A stretch of DNA of 64,000 nucleotides. Origin: Pilatotrama ljubarskyi. Lineage: Eukaryota > Basidiomycota > Agaricomycetes > Polyporales > Polyporaceae. The DNA is taken from assembly GCA_022385805.1 (NCBI GenBank), contig MU277711.1, positions 62,001-126,000 of the forward strand, read 5' to 3'. Below are positions 46,139 through 57,419 of the stretch, piece after piece; the first letter of the stretch is position 1; each line of letters opens with the position of its first letter. The position numbers were made by a program, and so were the translations under genes. Under the pieces are notes generated by a model. That model worked only from the letters and a program-made list of their open reading frames with translations. It was not told the DNA's origin and ran no database searches.

Positions 46139-47597
46139 ATGTCGAACCGACCCACCATCATAGACTACGCAGACACGCCAGCCAGTGAGCAGAGCGCTTA
46201 CTTCGACGCGCCCATGGCAGCCTGGAACAAGGACTCCTCTGACGCCGATTCTCTCGACCCTGCAGGCGACCACCCTAGGACCATTCCTGGCGCATTTGAC
46301 GCTGAGTCGCTCGACAGCACTCCATCCCAGACGGCCCTCAGGAAGAAGCCCTCGGTGGGTATCCCGCGCGACCCCGTCGTCCGCAAACACCCAGCGGAGG
46401 GCGACGAAGACGAGCAGCCTTCGGACATTGCCCCAGAAGACGACGGGAATGAAGACGATGTCAAGGGCGAGCTTCACCACGTCCCGAAGGCCGCTCACCG
46501 CCGCTCGACGTCGCTCGCCGATTCCGGATATGCCTCCACGGGCGCAGGAGCAGCAGAAGCAGACGCGCGACACCCGCAGTCCCGCGGATCCCGCGGAAGC
46601 ATCGGCATTGACCCAATTCCCGTGCTCTGGAACTCTCCTAGTCAAGAGGCGCGCAACCGAGGACAAGCCATGCAGCGTGGACTAGACGGCAACGATGGCG
46701 ACGACGATGGCGACGACAATTACGGACGTTCCGGCTCCAGGAGCGGTGACGCCGTCAAGCGTGCATCGTCCCTCCGTTCTTTCCGCTCGATAGGCGGGAG
46801 AGGCAGTGTCGCCAGCGGAACCGAGGATCGCGGGAGCGTGCGGACGTCGCTGTCAATGATTCGGAAGCGCAGGGTCAGTCTGAGCGGAGGAAGTTTCGCT
46901 GGAGGTGCGGGGACGGTTGGCCCTGCGGCGAGTCCGCCCCCGGACGAGTCGTTCGAGACGCGCAGCAGGATGGCGGAGATGACCTTGAGTGAGAAGGAGA
47001 AGCTGAAGTTGAGCAAGGCGCAAAGTGAGTGTTGGTGACTGTCTTGATAACTTGGCTGAGTGCTGACGGACGTCTCAGTTAAGGAAGGCAAAAAGGTTGC
47101 GAAGGTCATCAGGGCTGAGGGCAAATTGGAGAAGAAGGCCCTCGATGAGGCAGTCAGGGAGTTAGCCGATATACAGAAGCTCCAGAAAGCCGCTGTCAAG
47201 GTGCGCGTTGTCCCTCAACAACGCGTCTCATGATGGCTGCTCACACATTTTATCATGCACATAGGAGGAGTCCAAGGCATACGCAGCGTACGCCAAGGCA
47301 CTTCGCGAGTTCCGCAAGGCGGAGATGGAGTTCTTGGCTGCCCGCGCGAAATTTGAGCGTGCGCAGGCCGACTTGCAAGCCCATGAGGACGCGAAAGAAG
47401 CGTCCAAAGAGCATGCACAGGAGGCGACGGAGATGCTGCAAGAGAAGAACAGAGAGGTGGAGTGGCTGCGCGCCCAGAAAGCCGTTGATGACGTGAGTTT
47501 ATGCCTCGATTCAAGTACGAATCGATACTAATAGCGCTGAATCATGTTCCAGCGGGAGAGAGGAGCCAAGATCAAGCAGCTCACCGGGAAGGCGTAA
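46139..47597 (+). CDS. Ncp1-like DNA-binding protein
   Basis: Resembles the basidiomycete protein annotated as DNA-binding protein Ncp1; its role is not well established. Exons 46139-47024, 47079-47200, 47265-47492, 47553-47597; 426 aa. The N-terminal two thirds are polar and low in complexity (Ser/Asp/Gly/Arg-rich, with acidic GNDGDDDGDDN and basic RSGSRSGD stretches). From about residue 275 there is a long charged helix, probably a coiled coil: LSEKEKLKLSKAQ, EGKLEKKALDEAVRELADIQK, AKFERAQADLQAHEDAKEA, EMLQEKNREVEWLRAQKA. The family assignment rests on this C-terminal helix. Confidence 0.75.
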
Positions 47598-47782
47598 CGT
47601 ATCCTTGTTTCTTGTGTGTCATTGGGTTGTTGCTCGCTATAGTACCACGGATATGATACCCCTGCACATTCCTGGATTGTACTGTATTGCTTCACCGTAA
47701 ATAAGCTTAGTCCTGTCTATTTCCTGCGCGAGCCCCGGTCCCCGCACATGTGCAAACGACAAAACTTTCCTGATGGGGAGAA

Positions 47783-47787
47783 GCATC
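47783..47787. repeat. target-site duplication, left copy
   Basis: GCATC directly before the inverted-repeat element. The same five bases follow its right end at 48134-48138, as left by transposon insertion. Confidence 0.7.
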
Positions 47788-48133
47788 TGTAACAACTGGG
47801 GAAAATGGAACGCGCCGGAATTGCACACGGCACAACCGTTGGACTATCCGTCCCACTTTCCCAGTCTATTACACCCTACTAGAGCCGTTACCTCGGTTGA
47901 CTAAGCCGGGTCCAGCCACTCTAGTTGTAACGGCCGGGCAGCGCCGGCCGGGCCGTTACATAGCCCCCCTCGCGTTCGAGGCCAGGGGCTTTCAGTGCCA
48001 ACTGTTTTGCACCGTGTTCGAACGCAGAATCTCTCGCGTTCCACCAAATGTAACAACTGGGGAAATGGGACGGATAGTCCAACGGTTGTGCCGTGTGCAA
48101 TTCCGGCGCGTTCCATTTTCCCGAGTTGTTACA
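47788..48133. mobile_element. MITE-like non-autonomous element, 346 bp, with long terminal inverted repeats
   Basis: Starts TGTAACAACT and ends AGTTGTTACA. The outer 86 bp on the left (47788-47873) and 85 bp on the right (48049-48133) are inverted copies with only a few mismatches, and a perfect 5-bp direct repeat GCATC flanks the whole. Each arm itself begins TGTAACA and ends near-complementary TTACA, so each arm is also a small palindromic unit. In the middle, 47927-47960 forms a third, GC-rich inverted repeat (TGTAACGGCC ... GGCCGTTACA). There is no coding capacity. This is an insertion mobilised in trans by a DNA transposase not seen here. The superfamily is not clear from a 5-bp duplication and TGTAAC ends. 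Confidence 0.8.
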
Positions 48134-48138
48134 GCATC
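48134..48138. repeat. target-site duplication, right copy
   Basis: GCATC directly after the right terminus, equal to 47783-47787. Confidence 0.7.
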
Positions 48139-49438
48139 CACAGACGCCCGTGATGTACTGTAGTGCTGGCCCGAGTACGCCCAAACACTGTTTCAAACAC
48201 TCTCCCCGACCACCACTATCGCTTCGACCCTGCTTTACTCAATTTCCCATGTGATCCACCTCCAGGCTACTTGTTCTCTGCGTGCTCGCGCGGGCCTCCG
48301 AATCCCTCGACTTTGAGGCATCAGTTTCGCTCACGAGGTCTGGTAGAGTATTCCTGGTTGCCGCTAAATGCTCCGAGTCACTTTTTCCACCTCTGCCCTT
48401 GAGAGGTCCACCAGCGTGGCTTCCTGAATATGCCACCCCCGTTAAATGACCAAGCTTTCAGAGGTCTGGATAAGCTCTTGAGATGTTCGCAGCTGAAGGC
48501 GCAAGGTTCGAGCCGTGCAATCCTTCAACGCGGCGCGGCGCACAGCCTCGCCCTAACGCCCTCCGCCTTACGGAAATGCCCAGCGCCGCCGGCCCAGTGG
48601 CAGTTCCGCCGCCCAACAATCAAGTTACCGTGTGTCTGGAAGCTCGGCGTGCTCGGTGGGCGTGTTCCTTGCCACTGCCAGCATTCCCCGGTCAGCACGA
48701 CCCTTCCGCGGACCACCGCCACGCTATGCGCGTGTATGCCAGCGTTCGGGGAGCTCGCTTGAGAGCTCGGGCGAAGACGGCGATGATTCCTTATGGAGGA
48801 TGTGCGTACTTCACAATTTGACTGTTCCTGTGCGCGTTCTGGTTGACGTTCGTTGTGAGGGCGTGGTTTCGATTTGTAGGCCCGTGTGAATGGACGGGTT
48901 TGCAGCGAGGTCGGACCTCGCGGCGGGAGATCGGGGTGATATATGCATATGCTTCTGAACTCACTACGCCCCAGGACAGTTGAATGTGGTGGTTTCGCGA
49001 CGCGCTCTCTCTCTGCCGCCCATACTGGCTCGCGTCCCCGACTCTGTCCGTGCCATTTCAGTCAATCAGCGCAGCGGATATACACCTGCAAGGGTTCATG
49101 AACGGCCTCCAGCCTCGCGGTCGTGGCACTGCACACCGAGGGGCGTGCCATTCTTGTGCGTCGTGGCGGTGAAGATGCTGATGAAAGATGTCAGTGCGTA
49201 TCTTGCGCTGTCGAGTGGGCTACCGCCTGCGGGCATGTCCCGCTGGGCTTCGCTTCGGCCTGTTCCTCTCGAGAGAGATGCGCCCAAGCACGCCTGTCCC
49301 AGATGTGCGTCCGCATGAGCTATATAGTACTTACTGTACATACATCTCGAGCCCATCCCGTCGAGCCCTCCTCCCCGGGCCCAAGCCCTCACCACCCTTC
49401 GAGTCTGCTTTCTCCTTCTTTTACTCTAGAACTTCACG
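48139..49438. other. long upstream region of the sedolisin gene
   Basis: 1.3 kb. Open frames of 60-110 codons (for example 48430-48762) have no protein-like motifs or splice structure. No tRNA or repeat could be confirmed. It probably carries the regulatory region of the secreted protease gene. Confidence 0.35.
49321..49327 (+). promoter_or_regulatory. TATA box candidate of the sedolisin gene
   Basis: TATATAG 112 bp before the start codon at 49439, followed by CT-rich leader sequence. The placement suits a fungal TATA-containing promoter. Confidence 0.45.
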
Positions 49439-51761
49439 ATGATCACTTCACGCATCTTGTTCGTTTTGTTGGGCGCGGTTGCCGCCGTTTCTGGTGCTTC
49501 CTCGTCGCCGCTCGTCAAGCGCGTCCTCCACGAGCGCCGTCACGCAGCCCCGCATGGGTGGACTCCCCGCCGTCGAGCCGACCCGGACATTGTGCTTCCG
49601 CTGAGCATCGCCCTCCGGCAGAGCAACATCCACAATCTCGACGACTACCTCCTCGATGTCGCCGACCCCGAGTCGCCGAATTACGGGAAGTGGTGGAAGC
49701 CCTCCCAAGTGGTCAAGACGTTCCGTCCTTCAGAGGAGTCGGTCGAGAGCGTGCGCACATGGCTCTCAGACGAAGGGATCGACGCGTCGCGGATCCGGAT
49801 GAGCAAGGACCACTCGTACATGCTCGTGAACGTCAGCGTCGCCGAGGCGGAGAGCCTGCTGGCCACGCAGTACTACGTCTACCAGCACGACGACGGGTCA
49901 GAGGACGTCGGGTGTCACCATGGGTACCACCTCCCGGAACATCTCCTCGACCATGTGGATCTCGTCAGCCCGACTGTCCACTTCGAGAGAGTAAGGTTCG
50001 GCACACATCGCAGCCGCAAGAGGAGCCTGTCGTCGGCCGGGAAGATGCGCCGGCCTAAGGGCGCGCCTAAGATGAAGATGAACGTGAGTGCTCAGTTGGC
50101 GCGTGTCGGAGTATGTCAGTGGGAGGGGACTCACCCACGCGCTAGACGACATATACCGATGCGGAACACTGCGATCAGCAAGCTACGCTCGACTGCTTCC
50201 GTGCGCTGTACGACTTTTATCCGAACCTCACGCAGACGCAGAAGAACACAGTCGCAGTCGGTATGGACTCAACTGTCATGGCGTCCATTGGGTTGCTCAC
50301 ACACAGGCACCGTACAGTGGAACTGGGTGACCAGCTACTGAACGCGAATGACCTGAAGCAGTTCCTCCAGATGTTCAATCCTGCGGCGGCCGGTACACTC
50401 CCTCAATTCGATCCTATCGACGAGGATTCCAGTGAGCTGCTCACCGCCCCCCCTCTGCCCGAAGAGTGCGACCTGACACAGCGACACAGCGACGCCCGAC
50501 TTCAGCGAGACGGACGAGAACGTAATCTCGGAGGCCGACCTGGACTTCGAGCTCATGATCGGCCTCCTGGGCAAGGAGCAGCCGGTACGGCTATACCAGG
50601 TCGGAGCGGGTGCGTACATTCCCTCTTCCCGCCCGTCAACTGCCGCTTATCCAGTACTTGTCTCCATTTCTGCATCCAGATGGCTCCATTAACTTCCTGC
50701 TCGACGCACTGGACGGCAGTTACTGCACCTTCGAGGGCGGCGACGACCCAGATATCGACGGCATGCTGAACCCCGAGGACTGTGGCACCACACCGCTCTC
50801 AAACGTCATCTCTGTCTCCTTCACTGGTGGCGAGGACCTCCCGCCGTTCTATATGCAACGCCAGTGTACGGAGCTCGGCAAGGTGCGCTTGCGCGAGCCC
50901 AGCGCGGTCCATCTGGCGCTCGCTGACTAGGATAATTATTGTAGCTGACGATGATGGGAGCGACGTTCTTATTTGCGTCCGGTGACAACGGTGTCGCGTC
51001 GAACGGAGACGACCTCTGTCTCGCCGCGAATGGTACTGCTGTCCCCGGCCCGGGAAACTTCCTGCCCAACTTCCCTTCGACGTGCCCGTACGTGACCGCC
51101 GTCGGCGCAACCCAGGTCGAGCCTGGAAAATCCGTACGTCTACAGTTCTCACGTACATTCTGTTGCGAGAGGCGCTCACCTCGCGCTGCCAATCCAGGTC
51201 CATGATCCCGAAAGCGCGACAGACCGGTTCGGCTCGGGCGGCGGCTTCTCCAACGTCTTCCCCCGTCCCAAGTTCCAAAGCCGACAAGTCGAGCGCTACC
51301 TCAAGCAGCTCGGTAAGCGCGTCGACCCGGCGCTGTTCAACAGCAGCGGGCGCGCGATCCCGGACGTGTCCGCGAACGGCTTCCCGACCGTCACGGTCAT
51401 CGCGGCGAACGTGAGCATCGTGGGCGGGACGTCCGCCGCGACGCCGATCTTTGGCGCGATCCTCACGGCGGTGAACGATGCGCGGCTCGCGGCGGGCAAG
51501 TCGCCCGTCGGGTTCATCAATCCCGCGGTACGTCCTGTTCGTTCGCTCGTGGTGTGCAGGGACGGAGGCTGATGTTGGGGCCCTGCGTCTCTTCAGATCT
51601 ACTCGCACATGTTCGCGGGAGCGTTCCACGACGTGACGAACGGGACGAACCCAGGCTGTGGGACGGACGGGTTCCCCGCGCTGCCTGGGTGGGACCCCGT
51701 CACTGGCCTCGGCACGCCGAACTTCCCGAAGCTCCTTCAGAGGTTCCTCGCGCTGCCTTGA
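49439..51761 (+). CDS. secreted sedolisin (S53) serine-carboxyl peptidase
   Basis: Tripeptidyl-peptidase/sedolisin family protease, active at acid pH outside the cell. Exons 49439-50083, 50146-50260, 50318-50431, 50490-50609, 50680-50882, 50945-51133, 51198-51527, 51597-51761; 626 aa. A signal peptide (MITSRILFVLLGAVAAVSGA) precedes a pro-kumamolisin domain with basic residues (KRVLHERRH), including SPNYGKWWKPSQV. Catalytic residues: Glu and Asp in SEADLDFEL (about 306 and 310) and Ser about 541 in GGTSAATPIFGA. The calcium site is in FHDVTNGTNPGCGTDGF near the C-terminus. A Lys/Arg-rich stretch (RSRKRSLS, KMRRPKG) at about 195-215 is a likely processing site between pro-domain and enzyme. 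Confidence 0.93.
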
Positions 51762-52418
51762 GTTTTGCGGCTGCTGCGAGTGGCATGGCGCGTTTCCGCC
51801 TGGCCGGGTGGATGAACGTTTTACGGAGAGAGGACGCCCGCAAGGCTCTCTCGTATACGGATATTTTGACCGTGACTTGCGCTCTTTTCTCGCGTTTCGG
51901 ATGGGGTCTGGACGATACGGGCTCGTGATGGTCGGGAGCTGACTGCCGGACTGTATCTTACGTGCATGGACTGTATAGTACTCGATACCTGCTCTTGCAT
52001 ACATTGCTATCGTGATGCGTATCGCGCAAGAGCGGGATGTCTCATCACTCTGACGGACACTCGAGGGCCTGAATGAGCACGTACAGTAATCGGGTCGTTT
52101 CTGCATAGCACACCGGCCTGTAGCACCGTGAACGGCGAAGCGGACAACCACGTACTGCCTAGCAGTGCGACCCAGGGGTCTCTAGATATCCGTGCACTTT
52201 CTCATATTCGCGAACTAGAACATACACACGCAGACGCACACAAAAGCTAGTACATCCCAGAGTCCGACGGTACAATCGCAACAAAACATAAGAATAAGCC
52301 GATCACGATGCGATATTCCCCGCGTGGCCGACCATGTACGAGCCCACGCTACACAACCTACCCTAGGTTTCTCTGTTGGAGAGGAGGAAACGGAACAGTC
52401 CTGCAGACGCTGCAGGTG
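51762..52418. other. convergent 3' region sedolisin / Q-rich gene
   Basis: About 655 bp between stop codons. Nothing gene-like is supported. Confidence 0.35.
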
Positions 52419-53632
52419 CTAGTACAGCGGCTGCGGCCAGTCGGGCAGACTGCTCAGCGCGGCGTTGATCGCCTCGCGCACCCTGCGCTTCGACGCGATG
52501 TCGCCCGACTGGCGGTAGCCCGTGAAGACCTCCTGCATCTGGAACGCGCCCGCCGCAACGGTGTCTGAGAACGGATGTCGAGACGCATATTAGCACATCG
52601 CTCTCCAACCTCTGACGCGCGCGACGGAAGGGCCACTCACCGACGTTGAGCCCGGCCTCCTTGGCCATGCTCTCGAGCTGAGCGTACTGCTGCGCGGGCC
52701 CGGGGGCGCCGCCGTACCCGTATCCGCCGCCGCCAAACAGCCCCGCGCCGCCCATCGCGCGCATGCGCCCTTCGAGCTCCGTCTTGCGCGCCTCCCAGGC
52801 GGACTTGAGGTCCTCGAACGAGTTCTGCGCCTGCAGCACGAGCAGCACAGTTGGAGCCATACACCGTAGAGAATGTATGCATGCACAGACAGCTTACCTG
52901 CTTCCAGGTGTACGAGTCCCAGGCCTCGAGCTCCGCCTTGTGGGTCTGCACAAATTCGCGCGGGTGCTGCCGCTTGCCAGCGTACTGGCCACCCGGTCCC
53001 GCGCCGCCCGGTGTACCGCCTTGTCCGCCCTGATTCTGCGAGTAAGGATCAAACTCGGCGAGGTACTGCGGTGGCTGCTGTGGCTGCTGCTGCCCGGGGT
53101 AGCCCTGCTGGTATCCCTGGCCATACTGCGGTGACATGGGGTATCCCGCATACTGCTGTTGTTGCTGTGGCGCGGGACTGACGCCGGGGCCGTACGCGCC
53201 ATTGAGGTGATTGACGAGCTGCTGCCCGAAGGAGCTGGACGGCTGGAACGGCCCCGCGGACATCTGCTGCTGGGGCGCGGGCGACATCATCTGGCCGTAC
53301 GGCGGCTGTTGCGGCTGAGGCTGAGGCTGAGGCTGAGTCTGGGAGAACCCCGAGCCTCCTGGGGCCCATCCCGTCGGCTGAGGCTGGTAGCCACCCTGAG
53401 GTATTGGCGAGGTCGGACCTTGAGTCTGAGGGAAGTACCCGGTCTGATTTGTGTTGAGTGCGGATGTTTGGGGCCTGTTGAGCCAGGAGGTGTATTGGGC
53501 AGAGGAGCCGGAGAAGTCGTCTGAGGCTGAGATGTCGGGGAAGCGGGCGAGGGCGTTGGAGGAGTGATCGATGAAGGGGTTGTTGGAGAGTTCTGGAGGG
53601 GGAGAGCTGTATGTTGGTCGCGAGGAGTACAT
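52419..53632 (-). CDS. Gln/Pro-rich hypothetical protein
   Basis: Exons in coding order: 53632-52898, 52830-52641, 52564-52419; 356 aa. Residues 70-210 are low in complexity and rich in Gln, Pro, Gly and Tyr (QPQPQPQ, PQYGQGYQQGYPGQQQPQ). After that the sequence becomes helical and charged: FVQTHKAELEAWDSYTWKQAQNSFEDLKSAWEARK, then a Gly-rich patch (LFGGGGYGYGG), and a conserved-looking C-terminus SGDIASKRRVREAINAALSSLPDWPQPLY. No named domain is seen. The C-terminal half looks under selection, while the N-terminus looks like a prion-like or phase-separating segment. Confidence 0.8.
53313..53336 (+). repeat. GGCTGA hexamer repeat (4 copies), coding
   Basis: Four perfect GGCTGA units; read on the minus strand they encode Gln-Pro repeats in the Q-rich protein. 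Such a tract is likely to vary in copy number between strains. Confidence 0.8.
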
Positions 53633-53984
53633 CCTTGTCTAGAGCGATGTGCTGAAGAGAGGCCAGGGACGCTGAGGACGGGGCAGGTGGGAGAGTGGAA
53701 CAGATCGCCCGACTTGGACTCTTCCCGCCACAGCTGCTGCGCCGCCCCTGGTGACGCCGTCAGGCCACTCGCGCACGTGACACGCGCCGCGACGCGTCCC
53801 CAGCTCCGAGCACACGGAAAGCGAACTTGCTGAGCCTCCATGTTGCTATGAACATAATGTTACATACATACATATATCTTCCCGCGTTATATCCTACAAA
53901 CCGGACCAAGAGACGATGTGTACAGAATGGAACAAGAGCGGTGGAAGAAGAGAGCCGTGTCCATACGAGTCCCCAGAAACACTC
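53633..53984. other. promoter of the Q-rich gene and 3' region of the next gene
   Basis: 350 bp with an AT-rich patch around 53848-53895. No gene is supported. Confidence 0.35.
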
Positions 53985-56471
53985 TCAAGCACCCCCGACG
54001 GGCTGCGCGCGGCGCGACCGCCTCTCCGAGCGCCGCTCCCTCCGACGCTCCTTACGCACCTCGCGTCGCTCCTGCCGCGCCCGGCGCGCCTCCTCCCGAT
54101 GAGCATGCTTCGCGACCACCGTCTCGCGTAAAATACGCGCGTTCTCCTTCGCCATGCTCACCTTGTCGCGCACCCGCGCGCTCACCTCGGACACGGACGA
54201 CAACCAGCGCCCGCCTGCCGCTCGGATCTCCTTCGCCCGCGACCGCGCGCGTTCGTGCCGCTCCCGGATGTTCTGCCGCACGACCTCCACCATGGCGTGG
54301 GTCTGCGTCAGCGCCTCCTCGGTCTGTTTCCCGATCGCCTGTCCGAGCTCCTCTAAGGCTTCTACCACCTCTTGCATCTCGGTGCGTGCGGTCCCCAAGG
54401 ACATGCACGTGTCTAGATATTCCGTGAGAGCGCCTGCGATGCGTGTGCTGAGGGCGTAGAGCGAGTCGTCCTCCGTAGCGCGTGCTTTGCCCTTCCCTTT
54501 GACCGGAGCGGCAGGCGTCACGAACGGCAGACCACCCTTGGTGAAACCTTGGCCCGCCAATGAAGGCGAAGGGGGTGTCGGCCGGAGGGCCACGTCCGTC
54601 GTCGGCTTCACCTTCCCAGGCCAGGTGATCAGCCCGCAGCCGCACTCGCACTCAGAAGGAGCGCCGGCATCCGGGGACGGCTCCGCTGCTGCGGAGGCGG
54701 TGGGAGAGGGAATGGCCTTCGCGGCGACCGAGGATGTGGACGCCTCGGAGTAGGGATTCAGGACCGCGAGCGCAAAGTCCTTCAGCGAGGACGGGACGAG
54801 TGCCATGGCGGACGAAGTCGGCCCGGCGATGGAGGCGGACATGTTCACGACTGGCGTCGGTGGCAGTGAGCGCGGGGCAGGGATAACCTCCATCGTCGGA
54901 GAGGGACGGCGTCCAACGGAGGCGGACGGAAGAGAGCCGTTGATGAGGTACCCGAGAACGATAGAGAGTATTGCGAAGCTACAGCAAAGTCAATAGGATG
55001 TCATAGCGGAAGAACGGAAGATGGACGTACATTGTGATAGCATGGCGGGATGTGAGGTTCTGAACGGACCAAGCGTCCGTCCACGGCAAAAGCGGCCTGA
55101 GCACACGTGCGACCCTCGCCGGGGACGCACGCTCTATATCGTCTTCGTCGACCACGGCCGACCTGCCTGGAGTAAATCCGGCGGAGATGATTCTATCCTT
55201 AGGAATGCCCAAGCTTCCCCACTGGTGCTCAGCGTCGAGTAGGCGATCGCCCGACTCGAACAGGTCGTCCTCGTCCCCGTCAAGTGAATCCGGGGCTAGC
55301 ACTGGTAGGTAAAGCGTATGCTCAGGCACCGTTCTAACGGGCGACGGGAGGAAAACGACCGCGAGCGACGGCTTCTGCGCGAGAGCGAAGGGGCTCGGCT
55401 ACACACGGATGAAGTCAGGTCCAAGGAACGATAGGGGAAGATACCTACCTCCTTCCCATGCGGCACAGGCTCCGTGCGATCGACGACAGAGATGATACAG
55501 TGCATCGCTCGCCCGCCATTCACGAGCATGCGGATGTTGTGGTGCATGTCTGCATAAGCTGCTTCTGCGATCTGTGGCAGGAGCGCCGAGAATCCGCAGC
55601 CGGTCGCAGTCATGAGCTTCTCAAGGAGCCTCTGTATGACTCGGTGCTTGATCGCCGAGGATGCGCCGTAGAGCACGATGTAGAAGTCGGCAACGAGGCT
55701 GGCGTCGCCGTCCGCACGGACGCATACGGCGTCTTGCTCCTCCTTCTGCTCGGCCCGCGCGACCTCGGGCGTGGAGATCGTGCCCGGATCCGCTGCGGGT
55801 GGCGTCGAGACGGGAGCTGCGGGCGTATCCTGGGTCTGCGCAGGAGCATGCGAGTCCGCATCGGAGGGACTCAAGTCGGTGTCGGTCGGGATGGAGATGT
55901 CCTCGTACGACGGGCTGAGGGACGACTCCGCCCGAGGGCTCGTGAGCGGGTCGGGGAACGAGAGGCGGAGATCACGCGAGTGGATGACGGAGGTCTGCAC
56001 GGAGCCGTTGAGAGAGTTCGAGCGTGATCCGCTGAGGGTGCTGACCATGCTCTGGTCGAGCGCGTCCTTGACCCGCTGCTCCTCCTCCGGGTCCACCAGC
56101 GCCGTATGCCTCGCCACTGCCGACTCTGAGAGCGTCGCCGCCCTGAATGACAAAGAGAGGTGGGAAAAACGCGGGTCGGTGAGCGTACCCGCAGCGTTGA
56201 TTGGTGGGAGGAGAGCGGGTGCCTCGTCGGAACTGTCCTCGACGATGCCCTCCCAGCCCTGGATGTCGCCCTCGCGGGAGCTGTCGGTGCTGACGAGCGA
56301 GCGGCGGGACGGCGGGCGGTAGTCAGACTCCAGATCCTCGCGATCGCTCGTGACGTCTGAACCTGCGAGCGAGTCGGTGTCCTCAGATGCGCGGCTACTG
56401 GCGATGTCGAGCCAGTCCGAGTCGGACAGGCTCTCGACCTCGGAGAGGCTGTTAAGATCGTTCGGATCCAT
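53985..56471 (-). CDS. large membrane-anchored hypothetical protein
   Basis: Exons in coding order: 56471-55449, 55398-55031, 54978-53985; 794 aa. No known domain is recognised. The first 130 residues are acidic and Ser-rich (SLSEVESLSDSDWLDIA). A folded-looking region follows at about residues 245-440: DFYIVLYGASSAIKHRVIQRLLEKL, ISVVDRTEPVPHGKE, PSLAVVFLPS and HTLYLPVLAPDSL. One membrane segment lies at about 462-480 (FAILSIVLGYLING), then a Pro/Ser-rich linker with a CECGCG cluster (about 575). The C-terminus is a long charged coiled coil with an extremely Arg-rich end (RRERRSERRSRR). A cytosolic N-domain and a nuclear or cytosolic basic tail around a single span is inferred. It may be an ER or nuclear-envelope protein. 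Confidence 0.8.
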
Positions 56472-57419
56472 GCTGATATGTGTGGTCGACTGAGAGCGGG
56501 CACCCTCAGTCGTCGTTGTCGGGCGGTGAGTGAGGGAGGTAGTAAGCAGTGGTATTGGATAGGGGAAGAGGCGGCAAAGGACGCTTATATGGACGGCCGG
56601 GCAGTTGACGGCTGTTTGCCCGAAATGGGCGCGGGTTATCTTATCGGGCGTTAGTGCGTGTACATGCAGTGTTCTAAAGCATGATCTTTTCTTCGTCTTT
56701 CCCTTGCACTTGGGAAAGGATATGATCCCCATGGTATATCGTTGCACTCGTTTTGCAGATATATATTTCTGTTGCAGCAGTGTAGGTAGGCCTTACGACG
56801 CCAACCGCTCCCTGCACACGAGGACCCAATCGAATGGTATCTGCAGACTGCCTCATGTCCCCTGGCAGCAGTCGACCGTCGTTGTGATCAGCGCCTTGAT
56901 ACCATTGTTATCGCGTGTCCTTTGGCAGTGATTTGCGTGGCATACACACACTAACGTAGGCATGGCTTCCCAGAGTATTGTCCAGGCGTCCCGTCGGCAC
57001 GGCGGCGCGACACACCGTCCGCAGGACAACTTCCCGCTGCGGTCTGCGCAATCGTGGTCGAGAAGCGAACTCTGCTCGAGTAGTCAGATTCGATATTGCG
57101 TGTCAAATTGTTAATCGTCCACGTTATGGTTTGCGAGACGTGTTGGTATGATGTGGACGTGGAGGTACTGTTCAAGAGCTGGAAGGTACAGTAGTACTAC
57201 TGTACCAGTGTATGGCATTGTCATTGAATGACATTGGCAAGCAGGACGTCCCCGCGACGCTAATCTCATGTGTTATGTTCGCATCTAATCTTATCTGATA
57301 ATCTAAAGCAGGCTATAGACCCGATCCTTCACAGCACATGCTTTCCGCACTTAAGTCCGGGACGTCCGAGTCAACGACGATGCCTCCTTTCCTCTCAACC
57401 ACTTCCTTCATGCGGAAGT
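56472..57419. other. divergent promoter region, unknown gene / F-box gene
   Basis: 950 bp without a supported gene. It contains a perfect 22-bp palindrome at 57185-57206 and, close by, an imperfect one (TGTCATTGAATGACA, about 57217-57231). Confidence 0.4.
57185..57206. repeat. perfect 22-bp palindrome
   Basis: GGTACAGTAGT followed directly by its reverse complement ACTACTGTACC, about 215 bp upstream of the F-box gene start. It could be a dimeric transcription-factor site or the relic of a small inverted-repeat insertion. Confidence 0.7.

Noticed and set aside
47788..48133. CRISPR array or hairpin RNA gene
   Set aside because: The repeats are inverted, not direct and regularly spaced; the target-site duplication supports a transposable element in a eukaryotic genome.
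48490..48530. tRNA gene suggested by a GGTTCGAGCC box
   Set aside because: No A box upstream at the right distance and no cloverleaf could be drawn.
48430..49320. Small secreted protein genes in the sedolisin upstream region
   Set aside because: The open frames lack signal peptides, cysteine patterns and introns, and their composition is random.
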